Source of the DNA: an uncultured Gammaproteobacteria bacterium
GTDB lineage: Bacteria; Pseudomonadota; Gammaproteobacteria; Pseudomonadales; Porticoccaceae
Assembly: GCA_913058345.1 (NCBI GenBank)
Contig: CAJXQR010000012.1
Span: forward strand, 1 to 64,000
Direction of reading: 5' to 3'
Length of the DNA stretch: 64,000 nucleotides
Made by a program: the position numbers and the translations under genes. Within the stretch, counting starts at the first letter, position 1. Each line of letters begins with the position of its first letter. The notes beneath the pieces are model-generated. The model was not told where the DNA came from. It saw only the letters and a program-made list of their open reading frames with translations, and ran no database searches. Positions 22,191 through 31,344 of the stretch are shown here, one piece after another.

Positions 22191-23051
22191 CTAACAAAAG
22201 CTTTCTCTAATCTCCGCTGCTGTTGCAGGTTCACCACCGGCGACACGAATTGCTTTCACCGCCTCTTCAACCCATTGCACATTAGTTTTCGTCGACTGAA
22301 AGGGTGCATCTTCCAACCCCACCCGCACATGGCCGCCCAACTCGACGATCTTAGGGATTAAAGGAAGGGTGTTGATATCGAGCCCCGCTACCATCCACGG
22401 TGCGCCGGGGGCTTCTTCCTCCATTAATTTTGCTAATGCCTCAATTGCCCACTCTCGAGGAGGAAAGCAAAAGGTAAAGCCGTCAGACAGCATAAAGCGA
22501 TAAACTGGGGTCTGCATGCCTTTGACAGCCTTGTAGAGTTTCGCGCCCTCACGTACAAAACCCGGCTCATAACAAGCATAGGAGGGTCGCCAACCATACT
22601 CTACCGCCATTTCCGCACTGGCTCGCAACACATCCGGCGGGTTGTTGTAAACATTGCCATCGTTGCCAAATATATTGACACCCTTCATGGCAAAATTACA
22701 CGACCCAGGGTCTAAAATACCCCATTCAAGCACCCCTCGGCGACACAGCTCATTGGTTGTACGGTTGCGGCTTTCAGCATCATCTGCCATGGGTATTTCG
22801 AGCGAAGAAGGATAAACAATGGCATCGACCTGCTCGCGGATACCCTCGATAAAGGTTTGGCAAATATCGACATCGGCATTTTGCTTACCGCTTTCGGGGT
22901 CTAAACTATGGGCATGAACAATGGCCGCACCAGCATTACAACAGTCGATACCCTCCCGGGTAATCTCCTCAGCCGTCACGGGGATATTAGGTTGCAAGGC
23001 CCGCGTCCAGGCACCGTTCATAGCCACTTCCAACCATACTTTATGACGCAT
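22191..23051 (-). CDS. BKACE family enzyme (3-keto-5-aminohexanoate cleavage-like, DUF849)
   Basis: 286 residues. BKACE enzymes are Zn-dependent and condense a beta-keto acid with acetyl-CoA to give acetoacetate and a new CoA ester. Seen here: the N-terminal VWLEVAMNGAW, the metal-binding HAHSLDPESGKQ in place of the common HVHVRDP, and the C-terminal GGHVRVGLEDAPF. The family is very diverse in substrate (dehydrocarnitine, keto-aminohexanoate and others), and the Ala between the two histidines sets this protein slightly apart. AAGGAG lies before the ATG. Divergent from msrB and not in an evident operon. Confidence 0.88.
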   Translation of the reverse strand: MRHKVWLEVAMNGAWTRALQPNIPVTAEEITREGIDCCNAGAAIVHAHSLDPESGKQNADVDICQTFIEGIREQVDAIVYPSSLEIPMADDAESRNRTTNELCRRGVLEWGILDPGSCNFAMKGVNIFGNDGNVYNNPPDVLRASAEMAVEYGWRPSYACYEPGFVREGAKLYKAVKGMQTPVYRFMLSDGFTFCFPPREWAIEALAKLMEEEAPGAPWMVAGLDINTLPLIPKIVELGGHVRVGLEDAPFQSTKTNVQWVEEAVKAIRVAGGEPATAAEIRESFC

Positions 23052-23198
23052 TCATCATCTCCTTATTATTAGATTGAGACTCTATGTAGACAGACAAAAC
23101 GAGCCGGACTGAGCCAGAAAAACCTAATTGAACTATTATTGGCTTATCCGTCTCTTATACCTTATAGATACATTCCATTAGCAGTGAGTACACCCACT

Positions 23199-23774
23199 AT
23201 GAAAAGATCCGGCCTCGCCCTTTTATGTGTTATTGCCACCGGTCTTACAGCCAGTCTAGCGCTGTCGCTGGGTTCTGATCAAGAAAATGACAAGCAGCAA
23301 GCGATGACACTGGCCGACGCTCGCCAGCTCATTGCAGAGCAGCGACAGCTGGACACCATTAGCAAGGCCACCTGGAAGCAACTGCTCACCAAAGAACAGT
23401 ACGATATCATGTGGCGGAGCAAAACTGAGCGTGCTTTTACCGGTAAGTTACTCGACAACAAAGATAGTGGCGTCTATGTCACCGCAGGCTGCCAGCTGCC
23501 AGTCTTTCACTCCAGCCACAAATTCAAATCGGGAACCGGCTGGCCAAGTTTTTGGGAAGCCTTGGACAAAAACAATATTGTGCTCAAGGATGACTGGTTT
23601 CTCGGTTTTAAACGCACAGAAATACTCTCCCGTTGTGGCGAGCATCTAGGACACGTGTTTGACGACGGCCCAGCCCCTACCGGCCTGCGTTATTGCATTA
23701 ATTCCGTCGCCCTCAATTTTGTGCCTGACAAGAACCCGGCGATGACCCCCATAGAAACCAATCCCATTGAGTAA
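23199..23774 (+). CDS. msrB: Peptide-methionine (R)-S-oxide reductase MsrB, exported or membrane-anchored form
   Basis: 191 residues from the ATG at 23199 (MKRSGLALLCVIATGLTASLALSLG), which gives a signal peptide or anchor; in-frame TTG 23139 would hide it. The core has SGTGWPSFWEAL, HLGHVFDDGP and the catalytic Cys in RYCINSVALNF (C166). The two CxxC zinc pairs of classic MsrB are reduced to single cysteines (C98 and C146), and the usual resolving Cys is Thr in SGTGWPSF, so C98 or C146 may resolve the sulfenic acid. It would repair oxidised methionine in envelope proteins. Confidence 0.9.
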   Translation: MKRSGLALLCVIATGLTASLALSLGSDQENDKQQAMTLADARQLIAEQRQLDTISKATWKQLLTKEQYDIMWRSKTERAFTGKLLDNKDSGVYVTAGCQLPVFHSSHKFKSGTGWPSFWEALDKNNIVLKDDWFLGFKRTEILSRCGEHLGHVFDDGPAPTGLRYCINSVALNFVPDKNPAMTPIETNPIE

Positions 23775-23953
23775 ACGAATTCTGCACCCATCCTGGTCTA
23801 CTAGGATCTACCGACGACTCGGTAAGCACGGAAAAATTGCTCTCGCATGAATGAGAAATGGGGTCTATATTGTGACACGGCTCCACTCTTCCAAACTCTC
23901 CAGAAGAATTTCATGGACAGTGGTTTGCCGCTCCACTGTAATTAAGGTTAAAT

Positions 23954-24037
23954 ATGGCCATAAAAGCCAACGCAAACAGGGACGTCAGCGAGGTTCTCAG
24001 CACCGCATGCAACGATGACAAAAGAGAGAAAACGTGA
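23954..24037 (+). CDS. Possible 27-codon upstream ORF coupled to the HDOD gene
   Basis: ATG at 23954 preceded by TAAGG, reading MAIKANANRDVSEVLSTACN and ending KREKT before the TGA at 24035-24037. The stop overlaps the GTG start of the HDOD gene (GTGA), the classic arrangement for translational coupling. It is short enough to arise by chance and no homologue is known to me; offered as a leader peptide candidate. Confidence 0.35.
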   Translation: MAIKANANRDVSEVLSTACNDDKREKT

Positions 24038-24903
24038 ATTCCATTGGCTTCGAGTTTGTTCAGTCACTTAGTAATGAGCTGTCTAAGGGAACGGTTAGGC
24101 TTCCCTCATTGCCGGATGTTGCGCTAAAAATCAAAAACATTCTGGAAGATCCTGACGTATCAGCGAAACAAGTCGCCACCGTTGTTGGTACCGAACCCTC
24201 TTTTTCTGCCCGTTTATTAAAGGTCGCCAATTCTGCTGCCCTAAATAGCTCAGGGACAACGATCAAGGACCTTCCCACAGCAATCACACGTATGGGCTTT
24301 AAAATGGCCCACAGTATTGCCGTCGCTATCGCTATGGACCAAGTGCTAAACGCCCACTCCCTGGGTGAGTTAGACAAGTACTTTAAAGAGCTATGGCATC
24401 ACAGTCTCAACGTCGCCGCAATCTCCTGCGTGATCGCCCGTAAACGCACAAAAATCAAACCCGACGAAGCATTAATTGGCGGTTTACTACACGACGTTGG
24501 CAAAATCTACCTGCTCGACCGCATGGACGATTATCCCGAGTTGTGTGAAAATCAGGAGGCTTTTGACAACGTCCTCGCCGAATGGCACACGGGTGTCGGT
24601 GCTGCGATTCTCGAAGCGTGGCGCTTTAGTGACGAGCTCATCACCGTCGCAGAGGAACACGAAGAACTCGACCGTGTGCCAACTAATTCCGAGGGCGGAG
24701 CCAGCTTTGAAGCCGATTTAACAGATGTTGTTCAAGTGGCTAACCTGTTTTCACAGGCTATTGAACAGGGTCATGAAGCACCCGCCGAATGGGCTGAGGT
24801 AAAATCATTTGGACGCCTTAAACTCGATGATGAGCTCATTCACGACATCATGGTGCAATCAAACGAAGAGATTGCCTCAATTGTCAGCGCCCTGCAGGGG
24901 TAA
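24034..24903 (+). CDS. HDOD-domain signalling protein
   Basis: 289 residues from a GTG start (24034) with a GAGAG upstream. The HDOD domain covers about residues 15-215: LPSLPDVALKIKNILEDPDVS, VVGTEPSFSARLLKVANSAA, and GLLHDVGKIYLL with H153-D154. HDOD proteins are helical relatives of HD phosphohydrolases that usually lack hydrolase activity and act as scaffolds in stress, biofilm or c-di-GMP signalling. No GGDEF, EAL or receiver domain is attached, so it is a stand-alone type. A small ORF overlaps its start. Confidence 0.88.
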   Translation: MNSIGFEFVQSLSNELSKGTVRLPSLPDVALKIKNILEDPDVSAKQVATVVGTEPSFSARLLKVANSAALNSSGTTIKDLPTAITRMGFKMAHSIAVAIAMDQVLNAHSLGELDKYFKELWHHSLNVAAISCVIARKRTKIKPDEALIGGLLHDVGKIYLLDRMDDYPELCENQEAFDNVLAEWHTGVGAAILEAWRFSDELITVAEEHEELDRVPTNSEGGASFEADLTDVVQVANLFSQAIEQGHEAPAEWAEVKSFGRLKLDDELIHDIMVQSNEEIASIVSALQG

Positions 24904-24962
24904 GCACTGACACCACCAACCTCTAAAAAGGGTCTTGTGGCAACTGAGAATACGCAAAACCA

Positions 24963-25958
24963 ATGATTCCCCTCTCTCTACTCGATCTCTCGCCGATTAG
25001 CGCAGGTAGTACTGTCGGGGCATCTCTGCGCAATAGTCTTGATTTAGCTCAGCATGCCGAAGGCTGGGGGTTTCATCGCTATTGGCTGGCCGAGCACCAC
25101 GGCATGCCCGGCATTGCCAGCGCAGCCACCGCAGTGCTTATCGCCCATCTTGCGGCGGGCACATCAACACTACGGCTCGGTGCCGGTGGCATTATGTTGC
25201 CCAATCACTCGCCACTGGTTATCGCCGAACAATTTGGCACCCTCGACGCCCTACACCCTGGACGCATTGATCTCGGCGTAGGTCGAGCACCAGGCACCGA
25301 CCCGGCAACCAGTCGCGCATTGCGCAACCATCGCGATGCACAAGTGGAGCAATTCCCTCAGGATGTTGCTGAGCTGATCGGCTATTTCAATGCCGACACC
25401 TCAGGCCAGCGCGTACGGGCTATACCCGGTGCCGGTCAACACGTACCCGTGTGGATTCTTGGCTCCAGCCTGTTCGGCGCTCAACTTGCCGCGCATTTGG
25501 GTCTGCCTTACGCCTTTGCCTCACACTTTGCGCCGGGGCAATTAATGGATGCCATTAAGGTTTATCGAGAACAATTCAAACCCTCAGCCGCATTAGCTGA
25601 GCCCTACGTAATGCTGGGCATCAGTCTATTTGCAGCCGATAGTGATGCAGAGGCCGAGTTACTAGCCAGCTCCTGGCAGCAGGTCTTTGTCAATTTGTTG
25701 AATGGTACCCCGGGCCAACTGCCCCCACCCGTCGCTAACTACATGAACAAACTACCCGCCACGCAACAAGCCATGCTGCACGATGTGCTAGCCTGTACCA
25801 TGGTCGGCACCGCCGACAAAATCCATCAACAAGTGAATGAGTTCATTGCCAAAACTGAGGCCGACGAGTTAATCATTACTTCGCAAATTTACGATCATCA
25901 GGCGCGCTTACACTCTTATGACATTGTCGCCAATACATTAATCAATAATAAAGACTAA
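24963..25958 (+). CDS. Luciferase-like flavin monooxygenase (MsnO8/YhbW type)
   Basis: 331 residues. It begins with [14 protein letters not shown] and has [64 protein letters not shown] and [25 protein letters not shown], the hallmarks of the YhbW/MsnO8 group of bacterial-luciferase-fold enzymes that use reduced FMN. The physiological substrate of this group is generally unknown. It starts 59 bases after the HDOD gene on the same strand and may share its transcript. Confidence 0.9.
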   Translation: MIPLSLLDLSPISAGSTVGASLRNSLDLAQHAEGWGFHRYWLAEHHGMPGIASAATAVLIAHLAAGTSTLRLGAGGIMLPNHSPLVIAEQFGTLDALHPGRIDLGVGRAPGTDPATSRALRNHRDAQVEQFPQDVAELIGYFNADTSGQRVRAIPGAGQHVPVWILGSSLFGAQLAAHLGLPYAFASHFAPGQLMDAIKVYREQFKPSAALAEPYVMLGISLFAADSDAEAELLASSWQQVFVNLLNGTPGQLPPPVANYMNKLPATQQAMLHDVLACTMVGTADKIHQQVNEFIAKTEADELIITSQIYDHQARLHSYDIVANTLINNKD

Positions 25959-26120
25959 GCCCCCAGCACTGCTTTTGGCACTCCTCTCCCGCTTAACCCC
26001 TCAGTTTTACCCATCCCACAACCGCATAGCCCTTTCAACCGCCTACAGCCTATAAAAATGAATAACTGGCTCACCCAAGCCCTATAATTGGCGGCCAAAC
26101 TTACCAATAGGAAAAATTCA

Positions 26121-26984
26121 ATGAGAGATTTAACAGGAAAAGTTGCCTTTATTACCGGGGGTGCCAGCGGCATGGGCTTGGGCATGGCGCGAGCTTTTGC
26201 CGATGAAGGTATGAAACTGATGCTCGCCGACGTTAACGAAGCGCGTCTTGGCGCAGCCGAAGAGGAGTTCAATGACAAAGGCGTCGACGTCGCCACCATT
26301 ATTTGCGATGTTACCAAACAGGAGCAAGTCAAGGCCGCTGCCGATGCTACGGTTGAGCGCTTTGGCAAAGTCCATGTGTTGTGTAACAACGCTGGCATTA
26401 ATGTCGGCGGCACCTATGAAGAACTCTCCCAGCAGGACTGGGATTGGGTTATCGCCGTCAATCAACTCGGAGTGCAGTACGGTATCAGTGCTTTCTTGCC
26501 AAAAATTAAAGCCCACGGCGAAGGTGGCCATATTGTCACTACGTCATCCATGGCGGGTATGGTTAACGCAGGACCTGGCTGGGCACCCTACAACGCCAGT
26601 AAGTTTGCCGTCGTGGTGATGAATGAGGTGCTTTACAGCGAATTAAAAGAAACCAATATTGGTGTCTCGGTGCTGTGCCCCGGTGCTGTCGCCACCAACA
26701 TTATTGAAGCCGCCGATAGTCGTCCCTCAGACTTTGGTAGCTCCGGAGACAAACCCGTTATCACCGGTGATGTTGCAGAATTATTAGAACACGGTCTCGA
26801 CCCCGATGTGGTCGGCAAGCTCGTTCTCGAAGGCATTCAGGAAGAGCAATTCTATCTTTTCACCGACCCTCGAATGTTCAAAGCGGTAGCACGACGCTTT
26901 GAGCGGATTCAAAGAGGCTTTGACTGGTCGGCAAATTCCCGCGCCTTAGTTGATGCCAACGCTCCGGGCTCAACGGCTAATTAA
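26121..26984 (+). CDS. Short-chain dehydrogenase/reductase (SDR) with extended C-terminus
   Basis: 287 residues from the ATG at 26121, where TAGGA lies upstream and MRDLTGKVAFITGGASGMG is a normal SDR start. Cofactor loop GGASGMGLG, NNAGIN, catalytic Ser in TTSSMAGM and YNASK. The Asp in LADVNEARLG at the end of the second strand argues for NAD(H) rather than NADP(H). The C-terminus is about 35 residues longer than the classical SDR core and lacks the usual DGG end. Substrate unknown. Followed by a hairpin terminator. Confidence 0.9.
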   Translation: MRDLTGKVAFITGGASGMGLGMARAFADEGMKLMLADVNEARLGAAEEEFNDKGVDVATIICDVTKQEQVKAAADATVERFGKVHVLCNNAGINVGGTYEELSQQDWDWVIAVNQLGVQYGISAFLPKIKAHGEGGHIVTTSSMAGMVNAGPGWAPYNASKFAVVVMNEVLYSELKETNIGVSVLCPGAVATNIIEAADSRPSDFGSSGDKPVITGDVAELLEHGLDPDVVGKLVLEGIQEEQFYLFTDPRMFKAVARRFERIQRGFDWSANSRALVDANAPGSTAN

Positions 26985-26997
26985 AACACCTCAACAG

Positions 26998-27031
26998 CAA
27001 TAAGTAGGTGGCCGTGCGACCTGCTTATTGT
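26998..27031 (+). terminator. Hairpin terminator after the SDR gene
   Basis: CAATAAGTAGGT pairs with ACCTGCTTATTG (one G-T pair) around a 9-base loop, 14 bases after the stop codon. The T-tail is weak. Confidence 0.6.
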
Positions 27032-27314
27032 TCATAGAGTAAAAGCAAAAGCTTAGCTAAGCCCTTTTAAGATCAACAGTACACAGGCGATTTGTCATGA
27101 AAAATAAAAGTATTTCTTTTCAGCACTGACAACAAAAAGAACGATTGGTGGGAATAATACAACTTCGTTTGTTTAATCAGCGTAACTCGATGGCACTGTC
27201 ACAAAGTGATCTGCCCGATGGCAAATCCTCAAATGTCAAACAAACGGCGCTCATCTTCACGTTAATGACACAGTAGTATAGTATTGTTGACTGAGTTATA
27301 GAGAGGGGAAACGC
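27032..27314. other. AT-rich intergenic stretch upstream of cytochrome b561
   Basis: About 280 bases (330 counting the terminator) with no convincing gene. The last 60 bases before the cytochrome gene contain GTATAGTATTG near 27278 as a possible -10 area, without a clear -35. A strong AGAGAGGGG ribosome site ends the stretch. Confidence 0.45.
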
Positions 27315-27875
27315 ATGCAATTGGACACACCCAGTCAATTTAGCAAAACAACCTTAAGGCTCCATTGGATCATCGCTATCACTGTCATCAGCCTACTGGC
27401 GGTGGGCATTTATATGGAGGAAACGAAAACCTATAGCCTATATCCCTGGCATAAATCGTTTGGCTTTTTGATCTTTTTTGTCGTTCTGGCACGGGTCTTA
27501 TGGCGTATTAAAAACGGTTGGCCCGTTCCCGTAGGGCAGTACCAGCGCTGGGAAACGTTGTTGGCAAAAATAGTTCACTACGTATTGATTATCGGCACCG
27601 TTCTTATGCCGCTATCCGGCTTTTTAATGTCTGCATACGGAGGTAGTGGTGTCGACGTATTCGGTATTGAAGTGGTCGCCCGCAATACCGATCCGGAAAA
27701 CCCCATGAAATCGATGCCGCACAACAAAGCCCTAGCCTCCTTCGCCCACGAAACCCACGGCTTGGTCGGTTACGTTTTAATAGGAGCCGTCTTATTACAT
27801 ATCGCCGGCGCTTTAAAACACCATGTGATTGATAAAGACGGGACTTTACGTCGCATGCTAGGTTCTTCAGTATAA
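27315..27875 (+). CDS. Cytochrome b561 family protein
   Basis: 186 residues with four membrane helices: about residues 17-32, 50-63, 90-110 and 150-167. Histidines that would bind two b haems lie in RLHWIIA, PWHKSFG, IVHYVLI and ETHGLVGYVLIGAVLLHIAGALKHH. The pattern is that of the prokaryotic b561 (CybB/YceJ) family, which oxidises ubiquinol and passes electrons to periplasmic acceptors or superoxide. Strong ribosome site AGAGAGGGG before the ATG; terminator 22 bases after the stop. Single gene. Confidence 0.93.
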   Translation: MQLDTPSQFSKTTLRLHWIIAITVISLLAVGIYMEETKTYSLYPWHKSFGFLIFFVVLARVLWRIKNGWPVPVGQYQRWETLLAKIVHYVLIIGTVLMPLSGFLMSAYGGSGVDVFGIEVVARNTDPENPMKSMPHNKALASFAHETHGLVGYVLIGAVLLHIAGALKHHVIDKDGTLRRMLGSSV

Positions 27876-27897
27876 ATAGTGTCAACAGGAAGCACTG

Positions 27898-27939
27898 ACG
27901 CCAGGCGACTTATCGGTTCATTGAGTGCCTGGCGTTTTC
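27898..27939 (+). terminator. Rho-independent terminator after cytochrome b561
   Basis: ACGCCAGGC pairs perfectly with GCCTGGCGT around a 20-base loop and is followed by TTTTC. Confidence 0.8.
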
Positions 27940-27964
27940 TTGCAACGACCACTGTCAATTATTC

Positions 27965-29824
27965 TCACCCACTAACGGCCAGTAACCTTTTCCCGTATTC
28001 ATTTTCTTGTGATGTTGTCAGCAACAAACACTCCTGCGCCCTTGTCATCCCCACATAGAGCAAACGTGCATTCTGCTCCCGAGCTGACTCGTCGCTATCC
28101 TTCAAATGACCGATACCCAGCATAATCACACGGGGGAACTCCAGCCCCTTACTACTGTGAATAGTAATGGCCGTCAGTTGCTGCACACTGGGATCATAAG
28201 CTGCTTTCTGTCGCGCTGTACCCAACAATCTATAGGGAATAGTTGTCTTTTCTAAGGCCCCTGCAAGCAACCCACCCTGATAACCTTGAGTGTACAAAAT
28301 GGCTATATCAGCCCAGGCAACACCTTGCTGGTGCCACTTTTCAACACACTGTAACGTAAACCTAATCTCTTCAGCGATAGAGTTGAAACGTCTAACCTCA
28401 GGAGCAGGTCCCGTATTTCCAGCCGCTTGAGGCTCAACCAAGGCTAATTCATGCTTAGTTCTGGATTGAGGATTTATATAATGATTCGCAAAACTGTAGG
28501 CAAAATTTAATATTTCACGGGTATTACGGTAATTGAGCCGTAATATCGAGGTACGGCCAGTGGCTTGAACCCCCACACTCGCTAAACTAAAACCCAAGCC
28601 CGACGACTTTTTATAGATTGACTGGGCATCGTCGTAGAGTAAAAGTAAAGAATTACTATCCGGATCAACCATCTGAACAACAAGTTTTAGCCATTGCGCC
28701 TCAAAATCATGACCCTCATCAATCAACAGCGCACCATATTGACCTCTTGGAATCTGACCTTTGTCAACAGCATGAATCACTGCCTCAACTTGACGCTCCC
28801 AATAGGGCTTTTCAGACGCACATACATCGACATGGTAGGTTTTAAGCTGCTGGCCACACCAATCATGGAAATGATAAACCTGCACTTGACCACCGATTCC
28901 TCTCGATGAAATAAATGCCCGTAAATTTGCCGCCAAGGTAATATTAAAGCAAAGTACCAATATCGGTTTACTCATTGTCTGGGCCAAATGTAAACAACGA
29001 TAACCCAGTATGAGTGTCTTACCCGAGCCCGCCACCCCATGAATAACCCGATGACCATCACCCAGACTGCGCGCTAACTGCTCCTGCTGGATATCCATTA
29101 TTTTAATAATGTTCGGTAAAGCCTCTTTCACTGTAATGTCTTGATCACCAAGCGCACCAAAAAAATCATAATTTTCACTACCACCAATACGAATTTCAGG
29201 AAATAAATGCCATCGAATTCGATCAATTTCAGGTAAGGTCAGTGCACCGCCGAATGTATAATTAAACATACCCCACAGTCGTTCCTGGAAGCATTCAGCA
29301 TCAGTGCTTGGCGTCATCTCATCTTTGTAGATCATTAAATGATCCGGCAGCAAGCTCTCCCGAGCTTCATCCGGAATAGCTTCTTCAATATGCTGGCGTT
29401 TAATATTCGTAAACACAACTCCCCAGCCATAAGGTAGTATTAAATTACCTTTGTAGGCACTATTTTTCTGGCGTAATAGGGGATCGGCCGATAAGGTATT
29501 AAGCACCTGATATGCACACTGGCGAACCTGCTCAAGAGGATGTGCTTTAGTCACCAAACCCTGATGGGTTAACAAAGAGACATCAGATTTACTGATTTTT
29601 TTCAGGTTTTCTGGCTTCCAGTCCTTCACCTCTAGAAATAACAAACCTCTAGAGGGGTGCAGAATAATAAAATCGGGATAACGACGTTGACGGCCAACAG
29701 GAATGTCGTACCAGACCAGATAATCGTCTTCAAGCAGTGTTTCTAAACGCCGAGCGACACGCTTTTCACCCGACGTCATACGACTGAGCGTTTGTTGATT
29801 CAAGGGGGGAATTATTTCTGCCAT
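27965..29824 (-). CDS. NERD nuclease-domain / UvrD-like SF1 helicase fusion
   Basis: 619 residues. The N-terminal NERD domain (about 18-130) keeps a PD-(D/E)xK site: D51 in YPDFIIL, E65 and K67 in FLEVKDWK. The SF1 helicase follows with Walker A GVAGSGKT (263-270), motif II DEGHD (369-373), RLNYRNTREI, the motif V-like TIHSSKGLEFPRVI and motif VI LLYVGMTRA. It would be an ATP-driven helicase or translocase with an attached endonuclease. Such fusions occur singly in genomes and also in phage-defence settings. No partner gene is adjacent: cytochrome b561 is convergent and an ALDH is upstream on the same strand. The start has only a weak ribosome site. Confidence 0.9.
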   Translation of the reverse strand: MAEIIPPLNQQTLSRMTSGEKRVARRLETLLEDDYLVWYDIPVGRQRRYPDFIILHPSRGLLFLEVKDWKPENLKKISKSDVSLLTHQGLVTKAHPLEQVRQCAYQVLNTLSADPLLRQKNSAYKGNLILPYGWGVVFTNIKRQHIEEAIPDEARESLLPDHLMIYKDEMTPSTDAECFQERLWGMFNYTFGGALTLPEIDRIRWHLFPEIRIGGSENYDFFGALGDQDITVKEALPNIIKIMDIQQEQLARSLGDGHRVIHGVAGSGKTLILGYRCLHLAQTMSKPILVLCFNITLAANLRAFISSRGIGGQVQVYHFHDWCGQQLKTYHVDVCASEKPYWERQVEAVIHAVDKGQIPRGQYGALLIDEGHDFEAQWLKLVVQMVDPDSNSLLLLYDDAQSIYKKSSGLGFSLASVGVQATGRTSILRLNYRNTREILNFAYSFANHYINPQSRTKHELALVEPQAAGNTGPAPEVRRFNSIAEEIRFTLQCVEKWHQQGVAWADIAILYTQGYQGGLLAGALEKTTIPYRLLGTARQKAAYDPSVQQLTAITIHSSKGLEFPRVIMLGIGHLKDSDESAREQNARLLYVGMTRAQECLLLTTSQENEYGKRLLAVSG

Positions 29825-29888
29825 ATAATGTATTCCAGATCACTGAACGTTTATGGCCCCCCTTCTTTATATTTGCTCCTGGGTCCGG

Positions 29889-31307
29889 CTACATCTGCAA
29901 GGCTTTACATTCGAGATAATCATCCAGCGCATAGGGACCGTGCTCACGCCCATTGCCCGATTGTTTAAAGCCACCAAAGGGGGCCATCATATTAAACGCG
30001 CCACCATTAATAATGACATTGCCGCTTCGCAGGCGGCGAGCGACTCTACGGGCGCGATCCTCATCCTTGGTCCAAACACCACTCGATAAGCCATAAATAG
30101 TGTTATTGGCAATAGTAATGGCCTCTTCTTCATCTTTATAAGACATAATGCTCAATACGGGACCAAAGATTTCTTCCCGGGCAATAGTCATATCCTGACT
30201 CACGTTGCCGAACACCGTGGGTTTTATAAAAAAGCCGGTGGGTAAGTCATCAGGTTGCTCGGGGCCACCACACAGCAGCTCAGCCCCCTCTTCTATACCC
30301 TGACGAATATAGTTTCGTACTCGCTCTTGTTGAACCTTTGAAATAACGGGGCCCAGTTTGGCCTTGGGGTCGTCAGATTGACCAAGCGTTAAACTCTGTG
30401 CCACGTCTACGGCTAGCTTGGCGACCCGTTCATACGCCGCTTCAGGCACTAATAGGCGCGTGTGAGCAGCACAGGTTTGACCGCTGTTAAAATAGCAGTC
30501 ATTAACGGTACCACGCACCGCCTCATCAATATCGGCATCATCGAGAATCAATGAGGGCGACTTTCCACCCAGTTCAACCACTACGCGCTTGACGGTATCG
30601 GCGGCCAGTTCAGCGACTCGCTTGCCAGCGCGGGTCGAGCCGGTGAAAGACACCATATCGACTTTAGGATGAGTCGCCAGCGCCTCGCCCACTACGGGCC
30701 CAAGTCCAGTAATAACATTAACCACACCGGCTGGAAAACCCGCTTCTTCAACCATTTCTGCCAGCATAAAAGCAGTTAAGGGTGCCACCTCGCTGGGTTT
30801 CACGATGACCGTACAACCCGCCGCCAACGCCGGACAAACCTTGGCCATAATTTGATGAAGAGGGAAATTCCACGGCGTAATACAGGCGACAACGCCAACA
30901 GGTTCTTTAATAATATCGGAGTTACCCAGCGTTTCTTCAAACGAGTAGTTATCGAGAATTTTAATAAAATTGCTCACGCCCTGTAGCGGTAAACCCGCCT
31001 GTATGGACTTGGCCATACTCAAGGGCATGCCCACCTCGCCGGCCATGATCTCGGCGAGTTCATCCTGACGGGCTGCCATCGCCGTATGTAATTTTCTCAA
31101 ATAGTCCTGGCGCTGTTGGGGTGTCGTCATGCCCCAACTTTCAAAGGCAGCGGACGCCGCTTCTACGGCGTTATTAGCATCTTCCACAGCGCCGGCGGGC
31201 ACGCAAGCCATCACCTCTTCGGAAGATGCATCGACAACTTCGAGGGTTCCCTGACCAATGGGCGGCACCCACTCGCCATTAATGTAAAATTTGTCGCGAA
31301 CAATCAT
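29889..31307 (-). CDS. NAD(P)-dependent aldehyde dehydrogenase
   Basis: 472 residues from the ATG at 31307, which has GGGAG upstream; a longer reading to 31334 adds nine residues without support. ALDH family blocks: GVVACITPWNFPLHQIMAKVCPALAAG, FTGSTRAGKRVAE (cofactor), VVVELGGKSP (general-base Glu) and NSGQTCAAHTRLLV (catalytic Cys), then EEIFGPVL and PFGGFKQSGNGRE. It oxidises an aldehyde to the acid or CoA-free product; the substrate is not evident. The AsmA-like gene lies 37 bases upstream on the same strand. Confidence 0.95.
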   Translation of the reverse strand: MIVRDKFYINGEWVPPIGQGTLEVVDASSEEVMACVPAGAVEDANNAVEAASAAFESWGMTTPQQRQDYLRKLHTAMAARQDELAEIMAGEVGMPLSMAKSIQAGLPLQGVSNFIKILDNYSFEETLGNSDIIKEPVGVVACITPWNFPLHQIMAKVCPALAAGCTVIVKPSEVAPLTAFMLAEMVEEAGFPAGVVNVITGLGPVVGEALATHPKVDMVSFTGSTRAGKRVAELAADTVKRVVVELGGKSPSLILDDADIDEAVRGTVNDCYFNSGQTCAAHTRLLVPEAAYERVAKLAVDVAQSLTLGQSDDPKAKLGPVISKVQQERVRNYIRQGIEEGAELLCGGPEQPDDLPTGFFIKPTVFGNVSQDMTIAREEIFGPVLSIMSYKDEEEAITIANNTIYGLSSGVWTKDEDRARRVARRLRSGNVIINGGAFNMMAPFGGFKQSGNGREHGPYALDDYLECKALQM

Positions 31308-31344
31308 CACTATTTCTCCCTGTGTTTTATTCAAACGAAGCTGA

